Source: Crocinitomicaceae bacterium (GTDB taxonomy: Bacteria > Bacteroidota > Bacteroidia > Flavobacteriales_D > Crocinitomicaceae). From it: a stretch of DNA of 64,000 nt. Both the position numbers and the translations under genes were made by a program. Positions 16,870 to 24,760 of the stretch are shown one piece after another. Location: NCBI GenBank assembly GCA_022447665.1, contig JAKVAQ010000016.1, forward strand, positions 62,001 through 126,000, in the 5' to 3' direction. Each line of letters starts with the position of its first letter. Within the stretch, counting starts at the first letter, position 1. The notes beneath the pieces are model-generated. The model did no database searches. It saw only the letters and a list, made by a program, of their open reading frames with translations, and was not told where the DNA came from.

Positions 16870-17649
16870 ATGCTTAACAAACTTGAATATGAGGGCTTAT
16901 TTTTCAAAGAGTCCTCATCTAAGAAGGTCTTCGACAACTTACCCGTTGAAGAACCTTTAGAAATATCCATCAATGGAAAACCTTATACCGTGGTTTTGCA
17001 AACCCCGGGAGATGAATTAGAGCTTGGCTTAGGACTGCTCTATGCAGAGGATGTAATCTCTATAAACACATCCTACGAATTTGATGTAGAGGAACAAAAA
17101 ATAAACTTCATCATAGACAAAAGTGAACTTAGAGAAGGTTATTTGTCGTCCAGAAGTTTGCTTTCAGTATCTTCTTGTGGAATCTGTGGTAAACAATCGT
17201 TAGAGGACATAAATGTAAAAGGAAAAAACATAAGCGATGATCTAATTGTTAAAACAGAAGTGATTCATGCATTATTCAATACGCTAAAAGAGAACCAATA
17301 CCTGTTCAATGAAACTGGGGGAACCCACGGAATTGCAGTTTTTGACGAAAACGCAACCTTACTTTCTATTAAAGAAGATGTTGGTAGACATAACGCATTG
17401 GACAAAAGTGTAGGCGAACTTATTAGAAATAAGAATTTGTCAAAAGCTAAAGTATTATTGTGCAGCGGCAGATTGTCCTATGAAATTATTTCTAAGTCAT
17501 TTAGAGCAAAAATACCCATAGTAGCAGCAGTCTCCTGCCCTACCTCCTTAGCTGTTGATTTTGCGAAAGAATATGGAATAACCTTAATAGGTTTTTCAAG
17601 AGAAAATAAACTTACATGCTATGCTAATCCTTCGAGATTATCGGAGTAG
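16870..17649 (+). CDS. fdhD: Formate dehydrogenase accessory sulfurtransferase FdhD
   Basis: FdhD passes sulfur from IscS to the molybdenum or tungsten bis-MGD cofactor of formate dehydrogenases. The 259 residues include the key Cys pair in SSCGICGKQSLEDI, the glycine-rich ETGGTHGIAVF and the conserved EDVGRHNALDK. Its start is 3 bp after the fhs stop, so the genes are probably one transcript. No formate dehydrogenase is in the window, so its client enzyme must be elsewhere or be a different molybdoenzyme. Its TAG stop is part of the promoter of the next gene. Confidence 0.93.
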   Translation: MLNKLEYEGLFFKESSSKKVFDNLPVEEPLEISINGKPYTVVLQTPGDELELGLGLLYAEDVISINTSYEFDVEEQKINFIIDKSELREGYLSSRSLLSVSSCGICGKQSLEDINVKGKNISDDLIVKTEVIHALFNTLKENQYLFNETGGTHGIAVFDENATLLSIKEDVGRHNALDKSVGELIRNKNLSKAKVLLCSGRLSYEIISKSFRAKIPIVAAVSCPTSLAVDFAKEYGITLIGFSRENKLTCYANPSRLSE

Positions 17650-17654
17650 CTTTG
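17647..17654 (+). promoter_or_regulatory. -7 box TAGCTTTG overlapping the fdhD stop
   Basis: TAG is the fdhD stop codon and also starts this perfect TAnnTTTG match. The GAPDH ATG is 16 nt further on, so this transcript would have a short leader. Confidence 0.55.
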
Positions 17655-17670
17655 CATTAAAATAAATACT

Positions 17671-18663
17671 ATGTCAATACGAGTTGGAGTTAATGGTTTT
17701 GGAAGAATCGGAAGGTACTTTACTAGAATGGCCTTAAACAACCCAGAAATAGAGATTATTGCCATTAACGATTTGACTGATGCAAATACCCTTGCTCATT
17801 TATTTAAGTTCGACTCTGTTCACGGAAGACTGAACAAAGAAGTCACATCAACGACGAATGAATTAATTGTTGACGGAAGATCAATTCGCTTAACACAAGA
17901 AAAAGACCCTTCAAATCTACCATGGGGTGAAATGAATATTGATATAGTCATAGAAAGCACCGGAATTTTCAGAACACGAGAAAAAGCTGAGCTACATTTA
18001 AAAGCAGGCGCTAAAAAGGTGATATTATCGGCACCTCCCCAGTCGCCAGATATAAAATTGGTGGTTATCGGAGTCAACGAAGAAATTCTTGACGGCACAG
18101 AAAAAATCATTTCGAACGCATCTTGTACTACTAATTCGGCAGCACCTCTTGTGAGCGTTATGAAGACTTTAGGCAGTATTAAAAGCTGTTATATTACAAC
18201 AATACACTCTTATACATCTGATCAGAGTCTTCACGATAGCCCACACAAAGACCTAAGAAGAGCTAGAGCTGCAGCAGAATCTATTGTTCCAACAACCACT
18301 GGTGCGGCTAAAGCGATTACAAAAATATTTCCTGAATTAAAGGATCATATGGGCGGGTGCGGAGTGCGCGTTCCGGTTCCAAATGGTTCAATGACAGACA
18401 TGACCTTCATTATGAATGAGAGTCTTACCGTTGATGAAATTAATAGAGCTTTCGAAGAGTCCTGTCAGAACAACTTCAAAGGAATTATGAATTACTGCCA
18501 AGATCCTATAGTATCGAGAGATATTATTGGAGATCAGTATTCTGCAACCTTCGACTCGCTTCTGACTAGCGTTATTGGTAAGATGGTTAAAGTTGTGAGT
18601 TGGTACGATAACGAGGCCGGATATAGCAATAGACTTGTAGATCTAGTTGTAAAAGTTGCCTAA
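17671..18663 (+). CDS. gap: Type I glyceraldehyde-3-phosphate dehydrogenase
   Basis: Glycolytic/gluconeogenic enzyme that turns glyceraldehyde-3-phosphate, NAD and phosphate into 1,3-bisphosphoglycerate. The Rossmann start VGVNGFGRIGRYFTR is followed by Asp in AINDLTDAN, which favours NAD. The catalytic Cys is in SNASCTTNSAAPLV and the phosphate-binding loop in AAAESIVPTTTGAAKA. The 330 residues are the usual length. Many flavobacteria carry more than one copy, and this one may not be the main glycolytic form. Its promoter overlaps the fdhD stop. Confidence 0.94.
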   Translation: MSIRVGVNGFGRIGRYFTRMALNNPEIEIIAINDLTDANTLAHLFKFDSVHGRLNKEVTSTTNELIVDGRSIRLTQEKDPSNLPWGEMNIDIVIESTGIFRTREKAELHLKAGAKKVILSAPPQSPDIKLVVIGVNEEILDGTEKIISNASCTTNSAAPLVSVMKTLGSIKSCYITTIHSYTSDQSLHDSPHKDLRRARAAAESIVPTTTGAAKAITKIFPELKDHMGGCGVRVPVPNGSMTDMTFIMNESLTVDEINRAFEESCQNNFKGIMNYCQDPIVSRDIIGDQYSATFDSLLTSVIGKMVKVVSWYDNEAGYSNRLVDLVVKVA

Positions 18664-18706
18664 TTCATCAAACCAAAATCAAATATCTACCGTTACTTTA
18701 GCTAGA

Positions 18707-21343
18707 ATGTCTAATCTGATTAAATATCTCCTGTTTTGCCTATTCCTCATAGGGAGTAGCAATGAATCTGTTTGTGCACAAAACGCGTTACCTGGAGAGC
18801 TATTAATTCAATTCTCTGGGCAATACAACCCTCAAGAATTAGCACGATATTACACTGAAGAACAAAACATTAAACTAGACTACTTCAACTGTATATCCAA
18901 GTCTTTAAATGTTTATCACGTTATTTATTCAGATAAAAGTGTTTACCTAGACAAAGAAATTGAAAACTGGTATTATCAAAAAGGAGTAATAACAGTACAA
19001 AAGAATCACTCGATTCAAATTAGGGAGACTATTCCGTCTGACACGCTATTCGAAGATCAATGGCATTTAAAAAACGACGGCTCAGGCGGAGGAACGGCTG
19101 ATGCAGATATTGACGCTACAGATGCATGGGACATCACTACTGGTGGACTAACTACGCACAATGATTCAATTGTAGTTTGCATAATTGAAAGTAGCGGAGC
19201 TGATATGACACATCCAGATCTTGCCGGTAATCATTGGAAAAACCTTGGAGAGATTCCTGATGACGGGATTGATAATGACGGAAATGGCTATGTAGATGAT
19301 TATTTAGGTTGGAATGTTGCAAATGATAATGACAACATAGGAACAGGCTCACATGGTACGCGTGTAACAGGAATGGTAGGCGCTAAAGGAGATAATATTA
19401 CTGGGGTTTCTGGAGTGAACTGGGATGTTAAACTAATGATTATCAGGGGTCAAAACGCTTCGAATGAGGCTAGTATAATTGAAGCTTATTCATATCCGTT
19501 AACGATGAGAAAGCTCTATAATGAGTCAAATGGGGCTGAAGGTGCATTTGTTGTTGTAACCAATGCTTCTTGGGGAATTGACGGTGGTGATCCTGCAGAC
19601 TCTCCTTTATGGTGCGCAATGTATGATTCTCTTGGTGCACAAGGCATTCTGAATATTGCAGCAACAACAAATAACAATGACAATGTTGATATTGAAGGAG
19701 ACCTACCTACAACATGTACGAGTGAATACTTAATTGGTGTAACAATGTCAAACAGAGTTGACGAGCGTGCTGGATCTGGATATGGCACCACCCATGTTGA
19801 CCTTGCAGCACCCGGCGCTGATGTTAGACTAACTACCACCGGTGGATTCTATACTTTTACAACAGGAACATCATTTGCCTCTCCTTGTGTTGCTGGTGCT
19901 GTAGCCTTAGTTTACAGTGCCCCATGTGCGGACTTTATTAATTTGGTAAAATACGATCCAGCATCAGCAGCGCTTGACATGCGTCATTACATATTGAGTT
20001 CGGTTGAAACATCGACAAGTTTAATGAGTGAAGTTGCTTCTGGTGGGCGACTCAATGTTAAATACGCCATTGATAGTCTATTGAACGCTTGCGACCCAAA
20101 TACTTGTATTCCTGCTTATAATATTGGCTATACCAATTTAACAGATAGCTTAATTGAACTTACTTGGGAAGGCTTTGACGATGACTATATAGTTTACCTA
20201 CAAGAAGGAACAAGTACCCCAATTGCATTACCTATGGTTACTGGCTTTGCCTTAGATATTGACACACTAAAACCATGTACGCAATATACAATTACAATAG
20301 TCACTGATTGTGGGAGCGGTAGTACTAGCAATGAGTCATATCCTTTTAGTTTTAAAACAGACGGCTGTTGCGACACACCGCCAATGTGGGTTGAAAGCAC
20401 AACAGAAACGACCATTACTTTAGACTGGGATGATGTTCTGTATGCAACTGGATATGAATTCCGTTATCGTGAAGAAGGCACAATTGATTGGACGACCTTA
20501 ACCGATGTAACAGGACCTCTTGATATTACAGACCTCACTCTCTGCACTAACTACGAGATGCAAGTAAAAACGATTTGCGCAGATTCCACACAAGGATTTG
20601 GACCTACGAATACCTTTAGAACTAAGGGTTGTGGAATATGTGTAGAAGGAGAGTATTGTCCTGTAGAGGGTGCCGTTTATTCATTGGAATGGATTGAATC
20701 CGTTACCATTAATGACTACGCTTATACTTCAGGTGCTAACAATGGCTGGTATATTGCTCCTGGAATCGCCACAGCTTTGGAACCAGGCGGCACCTACCCT
20801 CTTACACTTACTCCAGGATATTCAGGCACCGCCTTCACTGAAAGGTTTACGATTTGGATTGATTTTAACCAAAATGGAGTGTTCGAAGATACCGAGCGTG
20901 TTATTACGAATGAAACCACAACTAGCAGTCTATCTACAAGCATGAGTATACCGAGTACTGCAGAAATAGGTGTAACTAAAATGAGAATTGGAATGGCCGC
21001 AATTAGCCCACCTGTTCCTTGTCCTACGGCGGATTTTTACGGAGAATTTGAAGATTATTGTGTTTACATAGGTGGTTATAATGCTATCGATGAGATCGAA
21101 GGTTCTTCGGAAGACATATCTGTATATCCAAACCCTTTTCAAAATACGTTTGCAGTTCAATTTTCAAGTCAAAAAGAACGCTTAATAGAAGTAAGAGACA
21201 TTTCAGGGAAAGTAGTCTGGCTTGAAAACAGCGGCGCTAACAATATTATCATTGATCTCTCTTCTGTTGAAAATGGAATTTACCTTATTACAAGTACAGA
21301 TGAAGAAGGAAATCGAATTACGGAAAGAATCGTTAAGCAGTAA
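18707..21343 (+). CDS. Large secreted S8 (subtilisin-like) protease with T9SS tail and Glu in place of catalytic Asp
   Basis: An 878-residue exported protein. The order is signal peptide (ending VCAQ), S8 domain (about residues 140-440), two fibronectin type III-like domains (about 460-640), a GEVED-type domain (WIDFNQNGVFEDTER, then GEFEDYCVYI) and a T9SS type A sorting tail. The S8 His (SHGTRVTG, residue 216) and Ser (GTSFASPCVAG, residue 389) are in place. The first catalytic position reads CIIESSGADMTHPDL, that is Glu161 where Asp is expected. The ATG at 18707 was chosen because an upstream TTG at 18656 overlaps GAPDH and disrupts the signal peptide. Substrates are unknown; outer-surface protein degradation is likely if active. 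Confidence 0.9.
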   Translation: MSNLIKYLLFCLFLIGSSNESVCAQNALPGELLIQFSGQYNPQELARYYTEEQNIKLDYFNCISKSLNVYHVIYSDKSVYLDKEIENWYYQKGVITVQKNHSIQIRETIPSDTLFEDQWHLKNDGSGGGTADADIDATDAWDITTGGLTTHNDSIVVCIIESSGADMTHPDLAGNHWKNLGEIPDDGIDNDGNGYVDDYLGWNVANDNDNIGTGSHGTRVTGMVGAKGDNITGVSGVNWDVKLMIIRGQNASNEASIIEAYSYPLTMRKLYNESNGAEGAFVVVTNASWGIDGGDPADSPLWCAMYDSLGAQGILNIAATTNNNDNVDIEGDLPTTCTSEYLIGVTMSNRVDERAGSGYGTTHVDLAAPGADVRLTTTGGFYTFTTGTSFASPCVAGAVALVYSAPCADFINLVKYDPASAALDMRHYILSSVETSTSLMSEVASGGRLNVKYAIDSLLNACDPNTCIPAYNIGYTNLTDSLIELTWEGFDDDYIVYLQEGTSTPIALPMVTGFALDIDTLKPCTQYTITIVTDCGSGSTSNESYPFSFKTDGCCDTPPMWVESTTETTITLDWDDVLYATGYEFRYREEGTIDWTTLTDVTGPLDITDLTLCTNYEMQVKTICADSTQGFGPTNTFRTKGCGICVEGEYCPVEGAVYSLEWIESVTINDYAYTSGANNGWYIAPGIATALEPGGTYPLTLTPGYSGTAFTERFTIWIDFNQNGVFEDTERVITNETTTSSLSTSMSIPSTAEIGVTKMRIGMAAISPPVPCPTADFYGEFEDYCVYIGGYNAIDEIEGSSEDISVYPNPFQNTFAVQFSSQKERLIEVRDISGKVVWLENSGANNIIIDLSSVENGIYLITSTDEEGNRITERIVKQ

Positions 21344-21704
21344 TTACTGGCTTCCGTTCTTCCTTTCTCCAAAGTATATAACTCAAAGCTCCTAAAAGGT
21401 AAGCCGCTAGGTCTAATGGGTCGCTAATCATGTAATGGAATATTTGGGGAAAAACAAACTCTAAAAGTACTCCCATATATACCACTACAGAGAAAACTTG
21501 AAGACTGGTTAATTCAAAACACTCATTTCTTCGCAATTTTCTTAAACAGAAAAGAATGAGGACTAATATGACCGGCATAGCACATAAATCAGCCAAATAC
21601 GATGTAACCAACTCTGGCATGGAAACTTCCAAGTAACGCATTAACCTGAAGATAAGGTACACACCTAAATGAAGAATAAAATATTTCGATATCAATAATC
21701 TCAT
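21333..21704 (-). CDS. Small four-helix membrane protein
   Basis: A 123-residue inner-membrane protein with about four hydrophobic helices. The spacing of YLADLCAMPVILVLILFCLR and the later VFPQIFHYM-type helix recall a flavobacterial family that databases label magnesium citrate secondary transporter, and more distantly VanZ. I regard the transporter label as unproven. The ATG at 21702-21704 overlaps the stop of the upstream zinc-ribbon gene as TAATG, implying translational coupling. It overlaps the convergent S8 protease end by 11 bp. Confidence 0.7.
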   Translation of the reverse strand: MRLLISKYFILHLGVYLIFRLMRYLEVSMPELVTSYLADLCAMPVILVLILFCLRKLRRNECFELTSLQVFSVVVYMGVLLEFVFPQIFHYMISDPLDLAAYLLGALSYILWRKEERKPVITA

Positions 21705-22003
21705 TACGATGCAGCCCAAGCTACAAGCCAGGCAAAAAAGCCTCCCAAAGCCACTAATACCATAGATACAGAATACATCACCCGATACCCTGCTCTTACC
21801 ACCCAGTACTTTGACGATTTGGCCTTCTCAAGCAAACGATCAAGCTTATCCTTTCCGGCCTCCTCTAATTCTCTCTCTTCTTTTTCGCGCTGTTTAAAAT
21901 CTGCCGCTTGTACTTCCTCAGGATGCAGCGGAGCCCCACAATTCTTGCAAAAGCGCTCATCATTGTTCCAGGTCCCGCAAGACAAACATTTTCTTTCAAC
22001 CAT
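21704..22003 (-). CDS. Zinc-ribbon protein with one C-terminal membrane segment
   Basis: A 99-residue protein with an N-terminal zinc ribbon (CLSCGTWNNDERFCKNCGAP, two CxxC knuckles), a charged coiled-coil-like stretch rich in Glu, Arg and Lys (about residues 33-65) and one C-terminal hydrophobic helix. It is probably a tail-anchored cytoplasmic adaptor. It is coupled by TAATG to the following small membrane protein, so the two probably act together. Function is not known. Confidence 0.78.
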   Translation of the reverse strand: MVERKCLSCGTWNNDERFCKNCGAPLHPEEVQAADFKQREKEERELEEAGKDKLDRLLEKAKSSKYWVVRAGYRVMYSVSMVLVALGGFFAWLVAWAAS

Positions 22004-22013
22004 ACTACTAGAT

Positions 22014-22050
22014 TAATAAAAAAAAGCCCGATAGAAAACTACCGAGCTTT
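22014..22050 (-). terminator. Rho-independent terminator after cold-shock gene
   Basis: On the minus strand a 12-bp stem (AAAGCTCGGTAG pairing with CTATCGGGCTTT, two G-U pairs) with a TTTT loop is followed by eight or more T. It ends the lpdA/cold-shock transcript. Confidence 0.9.
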
Positions 22051-22074
22051 ATTTTCAATTAAATAATCAAATAC

Positions 22075-22266
22075 TTAAATCAATCTTACCTTAACCGCCA
22101 TCAAACCGCGTTTGCCTTTTTCTAACTCGAAAGAGACACGCTCGTTTGATTTGACAGCATCAATTAACCCTGAGATATGAACAAAGTGCTCTTTTTTCGT
22201 ATCATCATCAATAACAAATCCGAAACCTTTGCTCTCTCTAAAGAATTTAATTTTTCCTTCTCTCAT
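22075..22266 (-). CDS. Cold-shock-domain protein
   Basis: A 63-residue single-stranded nucleic-acid-binding protein of the CspA family. RNP1 is seen as KGFGFVIDDD and RNP2 as EHFVHIS, followed by VSFELEKGKRG. Such proteins melt RNA secondary structure, and some act as RNA chaperones at all temperatures. It begins only 7 bp after the lpdA stop, with no room for the long 5' leader that controls cold-induced csp genes, so it is probably expressed with lpdA or from a promoter inside lpdA. A strong terminator follows. Confidence 0.9.
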   Translation of the reverse strand: MREGKIKFFRESKGFGFVIDDDTKKEHFVHISGLIDAVKSNERVSFELEKGKRGLMAVKVRLI

Positions 22267-22273
22267 AATTAAA

Positions 22274-23665
22274 TTATAAGTGGATCACTTCATCGTATGC
22301 CGCTGCTGCAGCTTCCATTACAGCTTCACTCAAAGTTGGATGAGGGTGTACTGTTTTTATCAACTCATGTCCTGTAGTTTCTAACTTTCTAACAGCTACT
22401 ATCTCAGCAATCATCTCCGTAACGTTACCACCAATCATATGTCCACCAAGCAATTCACCATACTTCGCATCGAAAATTAACTTAACAAATCCATCATTAT
22501 TACCGGCAGCACTTGCCTTACCAGAAGCCGAGAATGGAAATTTACCAACCTTAATGTCAATACCCTTTTCCTTAGCTGCTTTTTCAGTCATACCTACTGA
22601 GGCAACCTCAGGTGAACAATAAGTACATCCAGGGATATTTCCATAATCTAAAGGCTCAACGTGCATTCCTGCAATTTTCTCAACACAAATAATTCCTTCC
22701 GCGGAAGCAACGTGCGCTAAAGCAGGACCAGGTGTGATATCACCTATTGCGTAAAAACCTGGCATATTTGTCTGGTAGAAATCGTTTACTATGATTTTTC
22801 CTTTATCTGTTACAATTCCAACATCTTCTAAGCCAATACCTTCGATATTTGTTTGAATCCCAACAGCTGAAAGAACGATTTCACAATCAATAACCTCTTC
22901 GCCTTTTTTCGTCTTCACTGTTACTTTACAACCCTTTCCTCCTGTATCTACTTTCTCTACAGAAGAGTTAGTCATAATCTTGATTCCTTGCTTCTTAAAT
23001 GAACGCTCTAATTGCTTCGATACCTCTTCATCCTCAACAGGAACAATATTTGGCATATACTCAACAATCGTTACATCACAACCCATAGCGTTGTAGAAGT
23101 AAGCAAATTCAACTCCGATAGCACCTGAACCTACAACTACCATTTTCTTTGGCATTTTAGGTAAAACCATGGCTGCTCTATAGTCAATGATTTTCTTTCC
23201 GTCTTGCTTAAGATTAGGAAGTTCTCTTGAGCGTGCTCCTGTTGCAATAATTACGCCCTTAGAAGCAGTATATTCAGTTTCCTTACCCTTATCATCAGTA
23301 ACAACTACCTTTTTACCAGCCTTAACTTTACCAAAACCGTTAATTACATCGATTTTGTTTTTCTTCATTAAGAACTGAACTCCGCCAGACATCTTTTCTG
23401 CCACACCCCTACTTCTTTTAACAACGGCGCTAAAATCAGCAGATGCATCTTTAACTTTAATTCCGTAATCTTCTGAATGAGATATATATTCAAATACGTT
23501 TGCACTTTTCAATAAGGCTTTCGTAGGGATACATCCCCAGTTCAAGCAAACTCCTCCGAGTTCAGCTTTTTCAACAACAGCTGTTTTAAGTCCTAATTGT
23601 GAAGCTCTAATTGCAGCTACATATCCTCCAGGACCACTTCCAAGTACAATAATATCGTATGCCAT
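22274..23665 (-). CDS. lpdA: Dihydrolipoyl dehydrogenase
   Basis: This is the E3 subunit of 2-oxoacid dehydrogenase complexes and the glycine cleavage system. It reoxidises dihydrolipoamide using FAD and NAD. The 463 residues contain the FAD-binding LGSGPGGYVAAIRA, the redox disulfide in GGVCLNWGCIPTKALL, the NAD-binding VVVGSGAIGVEFAYF and the catalytic His-Glu in HPHPTLSEAVMEA. A cold-shock gene follows 7 bp downstream. A TAAAATTG box lies 5 nt before its ATG. Confidence 0.97.
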   Translation of the reverse strand: MAYDIIVLGSGPGGYVAAIRASQLGLKTAVVEKAELGGVCLNWGCIPTKALLKSANVFEYISHSEDYGIKVKDASADFSAVVKRSRGVAEKMSGGVQFLMKKNKIDVINGFGKVKAGKKVVVTDDKGKETEYTASKGVIIATGARSRELPNLKQDGKKIIDYRAAMVLPKMPKKMVVVGSGAIGVEFAYFYNAMGCDVTIVEYMPNIVPVEDEEVSKQLERSFKKQGIKIMTNSSVEKVDTGGKGCKVTVKTKKGEEVIDCEIVLSAVGIQTNIEGIGLEDVGIVTDKGKIIVNDFYQTNMPGFYAIGDITPGPALAHVASAEGIICVEKIAGMHVEPLDYGNIPGCTYCSPEVASVGMTEKAAKEKGIDIKVGKFPFSASGKASAAGNNDGFVKLIFDAKYGELLGGHMIGGNVTEMIAEIVAVRKLETTGHELIKTVHPHPTLSEAVMEAAAAAYDEVIHL

Positions 23666-23670
23666 AATTT

Positions 23671-23678
23671 CAATTTTA
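23671..23678 (-). promoter_or_regulatory. -7-like box TAAAATTG for lpdA
   Basis: One mismatch to TAnnTTTG on the minus strand, 5 nt before the ATG at 23663-23665. It would give a leaderless or near-leaderless mRNA. Confidence 0.35.
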
Positions 23679-23706
23679 ATGCAGTGGCGAATTTAACTAT
23701 AATCAA

Positions 23707-23714
23707 TAACTTTG
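23707..23714 (+). promoter_or_regulatory. -7 box TAACTTTG for glycine-rich lipoprotein operon
   Basis: Perfect TAnnTTTG match 25 nt before the ATG at 23740. It is the only good promoter box before the run of plus-strand genes to 28017. Confidence 0.5.
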
Positions 23715-23739
23715 AGCACCTTATAATTCCAAATTCTTA

Positions 23740-24759
23740 ATGCCTAGAAAAAAGTTTCTTTCTATTACCATTTTACTAAGTGCTATCACTCTGAGCGCTT
23801 GCGGCTTATTTAAACCAAAGGTGGTAGAATCTTTTGAAATAAGAATTGATGAGGGCCAAAATATCATGTATGGAGAAGATGTAGAAATCGATCTTGTAAT
23901 CACATACACAAATGGCAAAACAAAAAATGTGACCAACTGGGATGAAGTCATTGTCAATGCAAGAGGTGGCAGCTATGATAATGGTAAAGTTTCTTTACCG
24001 AGTAATCCTAGCCAGTTCATTGATGATGAATTTACAATTGAAGCCTCCTACACAGACGAAGAAATTAGTTTGAAGGCTAAAAAAACAGTTTCTTACAACT
24101 ATAGAGATTACCTAAGAATAGAATTCAATGGACATCAAGGCCCTGATGGATTAGACGGTTCAAACGGAGGAACTGCACTACTCTTTCGTGACGGCAAAGC
24201 AGGCGATACTGGAGGCCAAGGTGGTATGGGGTTGCCAGGAGATGACCTTTCGATTTTTATTTGGAAAGATCAAAACTTAGGTAAATTAAAGATCAAAGTT
24301 GAAAACTTGAGTCAAGGCACTACAAGCTATTTCACTTATATCATAAACGACAAAGGATTAAACATCAACGTAAATGGCGGTCGCGGAGGAAATGGTGGCG
24401 ATGGAGGCAATGGTGGCGAAGGCAAAGATGGTAGAACCAAGAACGACAAGAAAAAAGAACCTGGTGATGGAGGCAATGGTGGTGATGGTGGTATAGGTGG
24501 AACCGGTGGTACTGGAGGAGTAATCACTATATTCCTACATGAAAACGCCAAAGCATTTAGACCTTATATTTTTATTAATAATCTAGGAGGCCAAGGAGGC
24601 GAAGGGGGCCAAGGTGGAATTGGCGGAAAAGGTGGCTTACCTCTGACCGGACAAGAACCTGGGACAGATGGATTAGCTGGGAACCCTGGAAGCAACGGAT
24701 TGAATGGTTCTCCCGGACCAGAACCTACTATATTGATACAAGAATTTGATACAGAATAA
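23740..24759 (+). CDS. Glycine-rich, collagen-like lipoprotein
   Basis: A 339-residue lipoprotein (lipobox TLSAC, Cys at about residue 21). Residues 30-125 look like a beta-sandwich domain. From about residue 130 glycine-rich blocks alternate with beta-strand segments. The blocks include GPDGLDGSNGG, GGRGGNGGDGGNGGEG, GDGGNGGDGGIGGTGG and GGQGGEGGQGGIGGKGG; strand segments include LKIKVENLSQG and VITIFLHENAK. The pattern is partly Gly-X-Y (collagen-like) and partly Gly-Gly-X, which can form bundled polyglycine II helices. It probably projects from the cell surface. Codons for the Gly blocks raise local G+C. The next gene starts 1 bp after its stop. Confidence 0.82.
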   Translation: MPRKKFLSITILLSAITLSACGLFKPKVVESFEIRIDEGQNIMYGEDVEIDLVITYTNGKTKNVTNWDEVIVNARGGSYDNGKVSLPSNPSQFIDDEFTIEASYTDEEISLKAKKTVSYNYRDYLRIEFNGHQGPDGLDGSNGGTALLFRDGKAGDTGGQGGMGLPGDDLSIFIWKDQNLGKLKIKVENLSQGTTSYFTYIINDKGLNINVNGGRGGNGGDGGNGGEGKDGRTKNDKKKEPGDGGNGGDGGIGGTGGTGGVITIFLHENAKAFRPYIFINNLGGQGGEGGQGGIGGKGGLPLTGQEPGTDGLAGNPGSNGLNGSPGPEPTILIQEFDTE

Positions 24760-24760
24760 G

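Noticed and set aside
18656-18706. TTG start of the S8 protease overlapping GAPDH
   Set aside because: It would place 17 polar residues before the signal peptide; ATG 18707 gives a normal signal.
19516-19839. 107-codon antisense frame within the S8 protease
   Set aside because: Shadow of a well-supported coding region; no promoter box or family motif.
24380-24520. Short GGTGG-type direct repeats as a possible CRISPR or regulatory repeat
   Set aside because: They are in-frame glycine codons of the lipoprotein, with no spacer structure.
24336-24551. Proline-rich frame on the minus strand
   Set aside because: It is the antisense of the Gly-rich codons (GGx read as xCC) and has no start context or homology.
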